From G963422275 sp963422275 (lineage in GTDB: Bacteria; Pseudomonadota; Alphaproteobacteria; Rhodobacterales; Rhodobacteraceae): a stretch of DNA of 64,000 nucleotides. Made by a program: the position numbers and the translations under genes. Below the pieces are notes generated by a model, which saw only the letters and a program-made list of their open reading frames with translations, did no database searches and had not been told where the DNA came from. Position 1 is the stretch's first letter, and every line of letters starts with the position of its first letter. Of the stretch, positions 46,304 to 55,941 are shown piece by piece. The stretch is taken from NCBI GenBank assembly GCA_963422275.1, contig OY729418.1, positions 4,402,001 through 4,466,000 on the forward strand, read 5' to 3'.

Positions 46304-46608
46304 TGTCAATTCGCGTTGCCCACGTGGTGCTTGCCAGTGCCGTGGCTGTGCTTTCCTCGTGCGCGGCCGAACCGGTTTCCGTCGAACGGGCCATGGCAAT
46401 GTGCGAGAGCCAGGCCCGAGAGGCAGCCGCTCCGGTCAAATCCCTGGAAATTGGTGCCAACTCGGACGGCAACGTATCCACCAGCGTATCGATTGGCTTG
46501 TCGGCGGCCTATCTCGCCGGACGAAACCCAGACGAGGTGTTCGAAAATTGCGTTATTGCACGTTCAGGAGAGGAACCAACCCGCTTGTACAGCGAATTGA
46601 CAAAATAG
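46303..46608 (+). CDS. small lipoprotein encoded between sdhA and sdhB
   Basis: 101 residues. The N-terminus is a lipoprotein signal (VAHVVLASAVAVLSSC) with the lipobox cysteine at about residue 20, so it should be anchored in a membrane facing the periplasm. The rest is hydrophilic with one hydrophobic helix (SVSIGLSAAYLAG) and a second Cys near the end (FENCVIA). The GTG start overlaps the sdhA stop (TAGTG), and sdhB follows after 10 nt. Function unknown. SDH subunits face the cytoplasm, so a direct structural part is unlikely unless it touches the anchor subunits; an assembly or quality role is only a guess. Confidence 0.8.
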   Translation: MSIRVAHVVLASAVAVLSSCAAEPVSVERAMAMCESQAREAAAPVKSLEIGANSDGNVSTSVSIGLSAAYLAGRNPDEVFENCVIARSGEEPTRLYSELTK

Positions 46609-46618
46609 GACTGAGCTT

Positions 46619-47398
46619 ATGGTTGAACTCGCGCTGCCCAAGAATTCTCGGATCAGGAGGGGAAAGACCTGGCCGGCGGCCGATGGCGCGGCGAAGACGC
46701 GCAAGTTTCAGGTCTATCGATGGAATCCGGATGACGGAGACAATCCAAGAGTTGACACCTACCATATCGGCCCGGACGACTGCGGGCCGATGGTTCTCGA
46801 CGCTCTCATCAAGATCAAGAACGAGATCGATCCTACACTGACTTTTCGAAGGTCATGTCGTGAGGGTGTCTGCGGTTCATGCGCCATGAACATCGATGGA
46901 GAAAACACGCTCGCCTGCACCAAGGGAATCGACAAAATCAAAGGCGATGTGCGGGTTTATCCGCTCCCCCATGTCTTTGTGGTCAAGGACCTTGTTCCGG
47001 ATCTCAGTCACTTCTATGCGCAGCACGCGTCGATCATGCCATGGCTGGAAACCAAGACGAATGCTCCGCAAGGTGAATGGCGACAGTCTGTCGAAGACCG
47101 GAAGAAACTCGACGGACTATACGAGTGCGTCATGTGCGCTTCCTGCTCGGCAGCGTGCCCTAGTTACTGGTGGAACAGCGACCGCTATCTCGGGCCGGCA
47201 ACCCTGTTGCACGCCTACCGCTGGCTCATTGACAGCCGAGACGAATCGACCGGGGAACGTCTTGATGATCTCGAAGACCCATTCAAGCTCTACAGATGCC
47301 ACACGATTCTGAATTGTGCGCAGACTTGTCCGAAGGGCCTGAATCCGGCAAGAGCCATTGCCGAGATAAAGAAAATGCTGATCGAACGGTCCATGTAG
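46619..47398 (+). CDS. sdhB: succinate dehydrogenase iron-sulfur subunit
   Basis: 259 residues. [2Fe-2S] ligands in CREGVCGSCAMN, then [4Fe-4S] and [3Fe-4S] ligands in CVMCASCSAACPSYWW and CAQTCPKGLNP. Transfers electrons from SdhA to ubiquinone at the SdhCD anchor. The operon order is sdhC-sdhD-sdhA-lipoprotein-sdhB. Confidence 0.97.
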   Translation: MVELALPKNSRIRRGKTWPAADGAAKTRKFQVYRWNPDDGDNPRVDTYHIGPDDCGPMVLDALIKIKNEIDPTLTFRRSCREGVCGSCAMNIDGENTLACTKGIDKIKGDVRVYPLPHVFVVKDLVPDLSHFYAQHASIMPWLETKTNAPQGEWRQSVEDRKKLDGLYECVMCASCSAACPSYWWNSDRYLGPATLLHAYRWLIDSRDESTGERLDDLEDPFKLYRCHTILNCAQTCPKGLNPARAIAEIKKMLIERSM

Positions 47399-47425
47399 CG
47401 ACTTTGCAATCCTATTGACATTGGA

Positions 47426-48448
47426 ATGAGTTCCACGGCATCCAAAATTCCCGCAAGTACAGCGACCGTTCAAGCCATCCCCATCTCGGTCGATCTTCAA
47501 GCCGGACGCAATCCCGGCACAGATCTCGATTGGGACCGCATCGCGGAAGTTCGCGTCAACACCAGTGCGATCGAACGGCGCGTCGCGACGCTCCCGGCTC
47601 GCAGAACCGTGAAAAAGACCTGGCAGGCGGCTTGGCTTGCAAAGGCCGTTACATTGATCGACCTTACCACGCTTTCCGGCGATGATACGGAAAACAGAGT
47701 GTGCAGACTCGCCGCGAAGGCGAGAAATCCGGTTCGTTCTGACCTGCTCGCAGCGCATGGCCTAGAGAACGTCGGCCTGAAGTGCGCCGCCGTCTGCGTT
47801 TACCACGACATGGTCGCGTGCTGCGTGGAAGCACTGGCCGGGAGCGGAATACCCACTGCAGCCGTGTCCACCGGTTTTCCGGCGGGCCTTTCGCCGATGA
47901 ACCTGCGAATCGCCGAAATTTCGGAATCCGTCCGGGCGGGTGCCAGTGAGATCGACATTGTCATCTCTCGGCGGCATGTGCTGTCGGGTAGCTGGCAGGA
48001 GCTGTACCGCGAGGTCAGGAAATTTCGTGAAGCCTGCGGCGCGGCGTGCCTGAAGACGATCTTGGCGACCGGGGAGCTCGGGACGCTTCGCAATGTCGCG
48101 CGTGCCTCTTTGACCTGCATGATGGCCGGAGCGGATTTCGTCAAGACATCGACCGGAAAGGAGCCGGTCAACGCCACGCTGCCCGTGGCCCTGACCATGC
48201 TTCGCGCGATCCGGGAGTACCACGAAACGACGGGATGGAAGGTCGGGTTCAAGCCTGCCGGCGGGATTTCCCGAGCTAAAGACGCGCTTGTCTACCTTTC
48301 CCTGGTCAAGGAGGAACTCGGCGACGACTGGCTGAACCCATCGCTGTTTCGCTTCGGGGCATCGAGCCTTCTCGGAGACATCGAACGCCAGATCGAGCAC
48401 AACGCGACAGGCAGATATTCTGCCGCCCACCGTCACCCGGCGAGCTAG
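47426..48448 (+). CDS. deoC: deoxyribose-phosphate aldolase
   Basis: 340 residues, long for DeoC because of an N-terminal extension of about 60-80 residues, as seen in the alphaproteobacterial form. Catalytic residues: Schiff-base lysine in GADFVKTSTGK, second lysine in GWKVGFKPAGGI, and Asp in ASEIDIVIS. Splits deoxyribose-5-phosphate into acetaldehyde and glyceraldehyde-3-phosphate. The aldehyde dehydrogenase gene 3 nt downstream would oxidise the acetaldehyde. Confidence 0.93.
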   Translation: MSSTASKIPASTATVQAIPISVDLQAGRNPGTDLDWDRIAEVRVNTSAIERRVATLPARRTVKKTWQAAWLAKAVTLIDLTTLSGDDTENRVCRLAAKARNPVRSDLLAAHGLENVGLKCAAVCVYHDMVACCVEALAGSGIPTAAVSTGFPAGLSPMNLRIAEISESVRAGASEIDIVISRRHVLSGSWQELYREVRKFREACGAACLKTILATGELGTLRNVARASLTCMMAGADFVKTSTGKEPVNATLPVALTMLRAIREYHETTGWKVGFKPAGGISRAKDALVYLSLVKEELGDDWLNPSLFRFGASSLLGDIERQIEHNATGRYSAAHRHPAS

Positions 48449-48451
48449 CGA

Positions 48452-50821
48452 ATGGGTACACGAGAAATCCTTGAGACCATGGAATTCGGACCCGCTCCCG
48501 AAAACACTGACGATGCAAGAGAATGGCTTCGAAAGTCCAGTTGCCGTTTCGGCCATCTCATCAACGGCGAATGGATACGCTCCGACTCCTTGGAGACCCA
48601 GAATCCTGCAACCGGAGAGCCTCTCGCGCACATTTCGGTCGGGGGTGCGGCGGAGGTCGACACCGCCGTGGAAGCGGCAACCGAGGCCCTTCCGAAGTGG
48701 CAGGCAATCGGCAGCAACGCGCGCGCGCGGCATCTGTATGCCTTGGCGCGGATCATGCAGAAACGCAGCAGACTGTTTGCGGTTATCGAGACTATGGACA
48801 ATGGCAAGCCCATCAGGGAATCCCGCGACATCGACATTCCCTTGGCCATCCGCCATTTCTATTTTCATGCTGGCGCAGCCCAGTTGATGAATTCCGAACT
48901 GCCCGGCCGAAGGCCGGTAGGAGTCTGCGGCCAGATCATACCGTGGAACTTCCCGCTTCTGATGCTCGCTTGGAAGGTCGCACCCGCATTGGCGATGGGA
49001 AACACGGTCGTGCTGAAGCCTGCGGAGTACACGTCCCTCACTGCGATGCTGTTCGCCGATTGCCTGTTCGAGGTCGGCATTCCACCCGGAGTGGTGAACA
49101 TCGTGACTGGCGGAGCGCAGACCGGACAGATCATCGTCGAGCATGACGGAATCGACAAGATAGCGTTCACGGGCTCGACGGCCGTGGGCCGAGAGATCCG
49201 GCGGAGGACTGCCGGAGCCGGCAAGAGCATTACCCTCGAGCTGGGCGGGAAGTCTGCCTACATTGTCTTCGACGATGCCGATCTCGATTCGGCGGTCGAA
49301 GGGCTGGTCGACGCAATCTGGTTCAATCAAGGCGAAGTTTGCTGCGCGGGGTCACGCCTGCTGGTTCAGGAAGGCGTTTCAGAGCGGTTCCACGCAAAAC
49401 TCAGGCGTCGAATGGAAAAGCTTCGCGTAGGCGACCCGCTGGACAAATCCATCGATGTCGGTGCTATCGTTCATCCTGCTCAGTTGCAATCCATCACGCA
49501 ACGCGTGTCCGAAGGGCTGAAGACCGGCGGCAACCTGTTTCAGCCGACCGTTGGGCTCCCAGCGCAAGGGTGTTTCTACCCTCCGACCCTCATCACTGAA
49601 GTCGCACCGGCATCACCTCTGATGCAAGAGGAAATATTCGGCCCCGTGCTTGTCGGCACTACCTTCAGAACGCCCGAAGAAGCCGCCGATTTGGCGAACA
49701 ATTCGAGATACGGCTTGGCAGCGTCCGTTTGGTCGGAAAACATAAACCTTGCGTTGGATATTGCACCAAAGCTTGTTTGCGGCTCGGTCTGGGTCAACTC
49801 AACGAACATGTTCGATGCTGCAGCAGGATTCGGGGGACGGCGCGAGTCTGGATTCGGGCGCGAAGGCGGCTGGGAGGGCTTGCATGGATACACACGGCCG
49901 GCTGGCTCCAACGCTCGCCGCAATCGAAACACCCGAGCCATGCGGACGAAAGCGCAGCGCCAAGACCGCGCATCTGATGCAGTGCATCGTACCTACAAGC
50001 TATACATTGGCGGCAAGCATGTCAGACCTGATGGCGGTCACTACATGGCAGCGTCAACGTTGAATGGCGAGGTTATTGGACTTGTGGGGCGCGGAAATCG
50101 AAAAGACATACGCAATTCTGTCGAAGCAGCACGAAAGGCCCGTGGCTGGGCAAAAGCTACGGCATACACGAGGTCTCAGGTTCTCTACTACCTTGCCGAG
50201 AACCTTTCGCTTCGTACCGAGGAATTCGCGGCCTGCATCGTCAGGCATGCCGGGTCCTCGATTTCTGCAGCCCGAAGAGAAGTGTCGGCTAGCGTCGAAC
50301 GATTGTTCCATTTTGCAGCGTGGGCAGACAAGAACGACGGACTCGTACATTCGGTGCCGATAAGAGGCATTGCCATGGCCACGAACGAGCCCGTGGGCGT
50401 CATCGGCATGATATGCCCGGCGTTTTATCCGTTGATTGGAGCAATTTCGCTGGCAGCCCCCGCAATTGCGATGGGCAACACATGCATCGTGGTGCCATCC
50501 GAAAACATGCCGCTGCCCGCGATCGATCTGTGCCAAGTTATCGAAACCTCGGACATACCGGCTGGCGTGGTGAACGTGGTTACCGGCGAGCAGAACGAAT
50601 TGGCGAAATGCCTGGCTAGCCACGACGATGTCGATTCGGTATGGTATTTTGGCTCCGGCAACCCTCGCGAAGTTGAGCATGCGTCAGCGGGAAACCTGAA
50701 GCGCACCTGGACCGCTCGCGCCGAAGACTTGGACTGGCTGGATCCCTCGCCTGCGCAGGTGCGGGAGTTCCTTTATCAAGCGACAGAAGTCAAGAACATC
50801 TGGATTCCGTACGGGGAATAG
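48452..50821 (+). CDS. double-domain aldehyde dehydrogenase
   Basis: 789 residues, about 1.6 times a normal ALDH. Residues 1-500 form a complete ALDH: VCGQIIPWNFPLLML, FTGSTAVGREI, catalytic Glu in LELGGKSAY and Cys in NQGEVCCAGSR. The second part (YKLYIGGKHVRPDGGHY onward) is an ALDH-like domain that keeps GVIGMICPAFYPLIGAI and a reduced Rossmann half but no catalytic Cys. The pairing with deoC suggests acetaldehyde oxidation to acetate or acetyl-CoA; the degenerate half may serve in dimer contacts. Confidence 0.9.
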   Translation: MGTREILETMEFGPAPENTDDAREWLRKSSCRFGHLINGEWIRSDSLETQNPATGEPLAHISVGGAAEVDTAVEAATEALPKWQAIGSNARARHLYALARIMQKRSRLFAVIETMDNGKPIRESRDIDIPLAIRHFYFHAGAAQLMNSELPGRRPVGVCGQIIPWNFPLLMLAWKVAPALAMGNTVVLKPAEYTSLTAMLFADCLFEVGIPPGVVNIVTGGAQTGQIIVEHDGIDKIAFTGSTAVGREIRRRTAGAGKSITLELGGKSAYIVFDDADLDSAVEGLVDAIWFNQGEVCCAGSRLLVQEGVSERFHAKLRRRMEKLRVGDPLDKSIDVGAIVHPAQLQSITQRVSEGLKTGGNLFQPTVGLPAQGCFYPPTLITEVAPASPLMQEEIFGPVLVGTTFRTPEEAADLANNSRYGLAASVWSENINLALDIAPKLVCGSVWVNSTNMFDAAAGFGGRRESGFGREGGWEGLHGYTRPAGSNARRNRNTRAMRTKAQRQDRASDAVHRTYKLYIGGKHVRPDGGHYMAASTLNGEVIGLVGRGNRKDIRNSVEAARKARGWAKATAYTRSQVLYYLAENLSLRTEEFAACIVRHAGSSISAARREVSASVERLFHFAAWADKNDGLVHSVPIRGIAMATNEPVGVIGMICPAFYPLIGAISLAAPAIAMGNTCIVVPSENMPLPAIDLCQVIETSDIPAGVVNVVTGEQNELAKCLASHDDVDSVWYFGSGNPREVEHASAGNLKRTWTARAEDLDWLDPSPAQVREFLYQATEVKNIWIPYGE

Positions 50822-51177
50822 AGACTCGAGCGAAGCAAGTCCAATCAGACAGGTTTCCGCAAGATGGATTGCGTTGCGCGAGCGGAAGCTTGCCTCTGAC
50901 GTGCATGAATAAGCGGCAGGCAGATAGGCTCACTCGATTTTCGGTGAATCGCGTAGATTGCTCTCAGCGGCAGTCAAGGATCTCATGACTTCACAGATAG
51001 CTCGATATTTCCTGCAGACATCCGCGCACGGCAACGGATATTTTCGTAACGGTCCTTCCATTTGTTGATTTCCTGACGAGAAACAGGAATATCGCTTTAG
51101 TGTTTTGAACCCGGTGGACTCGGATATCGTCCGTCCGTTCCGCCGTGAACGGAACGATGCACAATTCGGGGAAATCC
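50822..51177. other. intergenic stretch
   Basis: About 350 bases after the aldehyde dehydrogenase. No gene, tRNA or repeat recognised. The promoter of the helix-turn-helix gene should be in its last part. Confidence 0.4.
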
Positions 51178-51624
51178 ATGCGACAGCCTCTCCCGCTCCT
51201 GCAACCGGAAGCCATTTCTATTGGAACGCACTTTTCCATGGTCAGCAAAAAAGGAGTGACGACTTATTACTGCAACTACAAAACACCATTTGACCGGCAC
51301 CGAACCGACGACAAAAGAGCGAAGTACATCAGAATCGCGAAATTCTTCCTTCTTGGCGCCGCCACGCAGAAAGATCTCGCGAAGGCCTATGGCATCTCCG
51401 TCTCGACCGTTCACAGGATCGTGAAGAGCTATCAGGACAATGGCGAAGAGGGATTCTACGAACCACGTCGAACGCGCGGACGCGTCGTGCTTGATGCCGA
51501 AACCAGGATGAAGGCGATCAAGATACTCGCTCAGGGGCACAGTTTCTCGGCGGTGGCCAAGGCACTTGGCATTCCCGAAAGCACATTCGACGAGAACCGT
51601 CGCGCGGGAGCAATCTCCGCCTGA
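51178..51624 (+). CDS. helix-turn-helix protein, possible transposase-derived fragment
   Basis: 148 residues if started at ATG 51178 (GGGGAAAT upstream); 51145 (GTG) or 51238 (ATG) are possible. After a short beta-like part (GVTTYYCNYKTPFD) come two helix-turn-helices: AATQKDLAKAYGISVSTVHR and FSAVAKALGIPESTFD. This layout resembles the DNA-binding N-terminus of some transposase-like proteins, with the catalytic part missing. The frame ends at TGA 51624, and a neighbouring frame continues with no recognised domain. It could also be a small stand-alone DNA-binding protein. Confidence 0.5.
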   Translation: MRQPLPLLQPEAISIGTHFSMVSKKGVTTYYCNYKTPFDRHRTDDKRAKYIRIAKFFLLGAATQKDLAKAYGISVSTVHRIVKSYQDNGEEGFYEPRRTRGRVVLDAETRMKAIKILAQGHSFSAVAKALGIPESTFDENRRAGAISA

Positions 51625-51869
51625 AGGCAACCGTTTTCCGGATGAACCGGCAAGCGTCTGCCAGAAACTTGGTTGAACCAGCGCGCCAAGTCTTCGGAAA
51701 TGGGCCAAGGTTCGAAAAGCACCCGTCCCGAAGTGCCGGCGGGCAGCCTAGGCCCAAGCACGCGCATCTTTGCCCGAACACGAGGCATCCGAGCCAAAAT
51801 GATGCGAAATTGCGGCGTTCGAGCGACCCGCTGAAATCCAACGCAATTCAGGCATCATCGGGCGCGATT

Positions 51870-53159
51870 TCAAGAACCGAGACCGAGCAGCTCCAGCGTC
51901 GCGATGTCTGGATTTCCGGTCGACGGCAGTCCGACGGAGCGCTGATAATTCATCATCGCTTGACGGGACCTTCCACCCCAAATTCCGTCCTCGATACCCG
52001 CATCAAATCCCATGATGTTCAGCAGTTTCTGAAGCAGCCTGTAGTCTTCCCGGTTTAGATCGAGCGAATGCCATCTGCAGGCCTCGGCAACCAAGTCCAC
52101 GACGTCCTCCACTCCAGCAAGCCGAAACCTTGCGTCGTGCCTATCTCCGTCAGCTTCCTTTATTTCGATGTAAAGAGCCTCGGCTCCGTAGAGACGGCTG
52201 ATCACCGTGATCGCCTCGAAGCCGGATACGCTGGCACCCTGTCCAGCAATCTCCGCATCCCAACGCGAACGCTCGAGATCGGCGTTGTCGATGCGATATG
52301 ACACTTCGAAAGATTGTCGTGTGCTGCCAGAGGCTACCGAACTCGAAAGATATCTGTCCGGTAGATGGAAAGTAAGCGAAGCCACTCGGTTTTCGCACTG
52401 CAAGTAAAGCCTTGCATTTGCTTGGTCGGCACTCGCAAGAAAATTTGCATGCGACAGATTCTGGGCAAAGATATCGCCCCTTCCGCCAGACACGAGCCTA
52501 TCTTGCGTGATGATCCACCAACCCGAGATCCTCGCGCCGTCTTCGTAGGACGACCTGAACAACGGGTGAGAATAGTCGACGTCCGGATATCCTGGGTCTG
52601 CCCACGGCTGCGCCGAGATGGATGCCCTGCGTTCGGGCCGGACAGGTGGTGCCCCGGCATCGGGGCTAGCCGGAACGTAGATCCCGAACCGAGCCTGATA
52701 GTAGGCAATCCTCAGGTATGTAACCTCGAGCTTTTCTTCCTCGATGCGCTGGAGGGCCAATTCAAGCGCTGTACCGCGCGCGCCGCGCGCGCGTCGAACA
52801 GATTCGTTTATGCGCTCCTCGGCCATGAGGATCTCGAGATTGATTTCGTCTGCCAAGGCGTCGTCCGGCTCGATTGCCGGAACGGTAAACGCCAGATCGA
52901 TACCCTGATCAAGTGCGTATATGCGGTTTTGCACGAGCAATTCCGAAAGCCGCTGCACGGCCAACCGCTGGCGGATCGTGTCCTGAACACGAGGATTCGT
53001 TTCCGCTTCAGCGGCGATTCGCGTTTGCTCAATTTCGAATCTGAGAACCTCCAGTTCCGCCCGAAGGTTAACGACTTCCTGCGCGTGAGTGGAAGTGCCG
53101 AGCAACAACGCGATACCCAGCGCGAGGATCGGTTGCCGGAAAATTCGCAGTGTTCCCAT
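51870..53159 (-). CDS. secreted protein with C-terminal peptidoglycan-binding domain
   Basis: 429 residues. Signal peptide (IFRQPILALGIALLLGTSTHA), a charged helical region likely forming a coiled coil (about 25-150: LRAELEVLRFEIEQTRIAAE and so on), a middle beta-rich domain of unknown type, and a C-terminal PG_binding_1 repeat (LLQKLLNIMGFDAGIEDGIW then GGRSRQAMMNYQRSVGLPST). Likely periplasmic and wall-associated. ATG at 53159 has GAGGG 8 nt upstream, better than the in-frame ATG at 53165. Single-gene unit with no linked partner. Confidence 0.8.
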   Translation of the reverse strand: MGTLRIFRQPILALGIALLLGTSTHAQEVVNLRAELEVLRFEIEQTRIAAEAETNPRVQDTIRQRLAVQRLSELLVQNRIYALDQGIDLAFTVPAIEPDDALADEINLEILMAEERINESVRRARGARGTALELALQRIEEEKLEVTYLRIAYYQARFGIYVPASPDAGAPPVRPERRASISAQPWADPGYPDVDYSHPLFRSSYEDGARISGWWIITQDRLVSGGRGDIFAQNLSHANFLASADQANARLYLQCENRVASLTFHLPDRYLSSSVASGSTRQSFEVSYRIDNADLERSRWDAEIAGQGASVSGFEAITVISRLYGAEALYIEIKEADGDRHDARFRLAGVEDVVDLVAEACRWHSLDLNREDYRLLQKLLNIMGFDAGIEDGIWGGRSRQAMMNYQRSVGLPSTGNPDIATLELLGLGS

Positions 53160-54142
53160 TGTCATTTCCCTCTAATGGTCAGTCAATCGAGATCCGAAAG
53201 TTCTCAGCGCCGTTCCTTTGGAAAACAGATAATCCTGTCTCACTTCCAGACGCTCTGGCAAAGTCACCTTCTCCACCACCCGTTCCGAGCTTTCGTGACT
53301 TCTAATGAAGCTTTTCCGTTCGGCTGAACAACGGGACTGAGCGTCACTGGGAACAACCGGAACTGGATTTCAACACTTTCGGCCTAAGTCAGTCTACTGA
53401 TTCGCTTTCCACTAGGCAACGCCCTAGGAGCCTGTCTGAGTATTAGCTCAAATGGTTGATTCGAAGTTTTAATCACTTTGAAGACCTATATATTTCAATA
53501 GATTAATAATTTTTGCACGTTATTCGGACAGGCACCTAGACAGCGAACCCAGATCTGCTCAAACTTTCTCTCGCATGCATACGGATGCAAAAGTCTCCTA
53601 GCGACACTGATCGGAGTGCAGCTTATCGAGGTTTGCCGATCAAATTTTTCCGCTAGGACGTACCGGGGAGCTGGCATCGTTTTCTCGGCATCGAGCAGTT
53701 TGCAGGACACGCCATTCGGTAGATGTCTGTGCAGGCAGATGCTGGCATGGCTTTTCCGCCTGTCTGTCCGGCGCGTTAGATTGCGGCGCGATCACCGGGG
53801 TGGCAACGCCTCCAACTCATTCACGACTCATGAAATGAAAATCTGGGAAACATGCCTCTTCCTAGGTGTGTACAGCTTTCGCTCACTTTCAAGCCTATTT
53901 GGTCGCTGTGTTGCCCCGGTCTGTCCGCTGGCGCCGAAGTGCACCGAGCCAAATCTCTGCCTCTTTGTCCCGATACGCCCTTGCCCACCGAAAGTGAAAA
54001 CCGTTGGTTGAGATTCGCCACTCCAGAAGTCACGCCTTTCCAAGACGCACCGAGAATCGGCGGCTATAACTTTCCTGTGCCTACCCTTTTCGAACATCGA
54101 TGGTGCAGGACACGCAAGACATCGCGGACTGTGTTCCGCCCG
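53160..54142. other. intergenic kilobase containing a MITE-like element
   Basis: About 980 bases between the PG-binding protein and the permease end. It holds the 116-bp inverted-repeat element at 53424-53539, which lies in AT-rich surroundings. Beyond that no gene is supported; the frames in 53600-54100 lack motifs and ribosome-binding sites. Confidence 0.55.
53424..53539. mobile_element. MITE-like non-autonomous element with CTAG ends
   Basis: 19-bp terminal inverted repeats CTAGGAGCCTGTCTGAGTA and, from the other end, CTAGGTGCCTGTCCGAATA (16 of 19 match) bound a 116-bp AT-rich core with no ORF. If CTAG is the target duplication, the element proper is 108 bp. The IS427-type element in this window is also flanked by CTAG, though its terminal sequence differs, so the mobilising transposase is likely of the same family but another element. 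Confidence 0.65.
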
Positions 54143-55153
54143 CTATTTCACGACATCGATCCTGGCGCGATTTAGCGAGATTGCGATCGCAGCAATCAGC
54201 AGCGCGCCAAGGGCGACTTGGCTCCAGGACGGTGGAACGCCCGCAATTGTCAGCCCATTTCGAACAATCGTCAGGGTCAGTGCTCCAATAATGGTATTGA
54301 CGACACTTCCGTATCCGCCGGTCAAAGGCGTACCTCCCAAGGCGACGGCGGCGATCGCATCGAGCTCGATCATCAGCCCGGCCTGCGGCGTCGCGGCACC
54401 GGCACGGGCGAGGTTAACGCAGGCTGCGATGCCCACCATCACCCCAGCTGCCGCAAATACCTTGATCTTGAAGGCGGTCACATTAATGCCCATCAGACGC
54501 AGCACCCTCTCGTTGCCACCGACGGCCTTAAGTTGTTGACCGAAATGGGTCTTTTCGTAGAATATCCACATGAGCACTGCGACAACCGCGGCGACGATGA
54601 AGATTGCCGGGAATTTGCCCATGGACAGCAGCCAAGGTGCGGCGACAGAAGAGATATTGGTGCCGCCCGAGACTCTGCCATCTGTCATGTATATCGATGT
54701 GCCGTCAGAGATGATGATCACGACGGCACGTACCATGATTAACATCGCCAGCGTGGTGACAAAGGATGGAATCTTCAGAAGCGAGATCACCAACCCGTTG
54801 ATCATGCCCACGAGCGCACCGGCCGCGACGCCTAGTGCGAGTCCCACGTCGCCGAACCAGAGCATCCCGAGCGCCCCAAAGAAGGCGCTGAAGGCAAGGT
54901 TTGAGCCGATTGAGATGTCGATGGACCCGGTCGTCACCACCATCAACTGGGCGAAGGCCAAGAGCATCAGCACAGGAGTCTGCTGCGCGATGAAGGTCCA
55001 GTTCCGGATTGACATGAACCGGTCACCGCTGATCGCCCAGAACATCAGGATCACCAGCGAGATGGCAATAAAGGGGACGTAGTCGCGAATTTTCTCCATC
55101 CGGCGCGGGGTTAGGAAGCCGCTGTCATTCGCGGTCGCATTTGCATCGTTCAT
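54143..55153 (-). CDS. sugar ABC transporter permease (RbsC family), second system
   Basis: 336 residues with about nine to ten spans; ribose-type segments VVTTGSIDISIGSNLAFSAF and AVALGGTPLTGGYGSVVNTI. ATG at 55153 with AGGAGA 7 nt upstream; an ATG at 55168 overlaps the ATPase stop. Partner of the ATPase upstream and of the binding protein at 60.5-61.6 kb. Confidence 0.9.
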   Translation of the reverse strand: MNDANATANDSGFLTPRRMEKIRDYVPFIAISLVILMFWAISGDRFMSIRNWTFIAQQTPVLMLLAFAQLMVVTTGSIDISIGSNLAFSAFFGALGMLWFGDVGLALGVAAGALVGMINGLVISLLKIPSFVTTLAMLIMVRAVVIIISDGTSIYMTDGRVSGGTNISSVAAPWLLSMGKFPAIFIVAAVVAVLMWIFYEKTHFGQQLKAVGGNERVLRLMGINVTAFKIKVFAAAGVMVGIAACVNLARAGAATPQAGLMIELDAIAAVALGGTPLTGGYGSVVNTIIGALTLTIVRNGLTIAGVPPSWSQVALGALLIAAIAISLNRARIDVVK

Positions 55154-55164
55154 GGCCGTTCTCC

Positions 55165-55923
55165 TCATTCGCCCAAGGTGATCGCCCTGACGAGACGCTG
55201 GGCGGTCACCTCGCCCCGCCTAAACTCCTGTGATGTAATGCCATGGTGGATAACGATGATCCGGTCGGCCAGCCGCTGCACTTGGTCTAGGTTGTGACTT
55301 ATCAGGATGAAGGAAGTGCCATGCGTGTCGCGCACCTCTTCAACCATGCTTTCCACCACGGTAGTCTCGTTGGGGCCCAGTGCGGCTGTGGGTTCGTCGA
55401 GAATCACGATTTCCTTGCCCCAAGCGATGGCGCGGCCGATGGCGATAGATTGTTGCTGGCCGCCAGAGAGATCCGAGATTGGCCGAGCAAGATCCTGCAC
55501 CGTCTTGACATTGAGCTGATCGAACACCTCTCGGGTCTTGGTGCGCATAAACTTTTCATCGACAAAGATACCCCATTTTCGCGGCGTGCGCCCGAGGAAC
55601 AGGTTGTAGGGCGCTGACATGTTGGGGACCAGCGCGAGATCCTGATAGACAACTTCGATGCCATGCTCGCGAACCCGGCTAATGCTGTGATCATGCAGAT
55701 CGATGGGCTTTCCCTTGATCCGGATCTCGCCTGAATCCGGTGGATAGACTCCAGCGACGGTCTTGATCAGAGTCGATTTGCCGGCGCCATTCGCTCCAAC
55801 CACGGCGATCACCTCGCGTCGGTCCAGTTTGAATGAGCCCGAGCGCAGGGCCTGCACACCGCCGAAGGACTTCGAGACGTTCTCAACTTCCAGAAGCGGT
55901 GGATCGGTATCAGTCACGGCCAA
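55165..55923 (-). CDS. sugar ABC transporter ATP-binding protein, second system
   Basis: 252 residues, single ABC domain: Walker A GANGAGKST at 43-51, signature LSGGQ at 152-156, Walker B IVILDEPTAAL at 172-182, H-loop in LISHNLDQV. It is closely similar in layout to the ATPase at 0.7-1.5 kb (both have GIEVVYQDLAL), so the two systems are paralogous. Lies 18 nt after the ROK gene. Confidence 0.92.
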   Translation of the reverse strand: MAVTDTDPPLLEVENVSKSFGGVQALRSGSFKLDRREVIAVVGANGAGKSTLIKTVAGVYPPDSGEIRIKGKPIDLHDHSISRVREHGIEVVYQDLALVPNMSAPYNLFLGRTPRKWGIFVDEKFMRTKTREVFDQLNVKTVQDLARPISDLSGGQQQSIAIGRAIAWGKEIVILDEPTAALGPNETTVVESMVEEVRDTHGTSFILISHNLDQVQRLADRIIVIHHGITSQEFRRGEVTAQRLVRAITLGE

Positions 55924-55941
55924 GCTCCTTACTTCCTTGGA

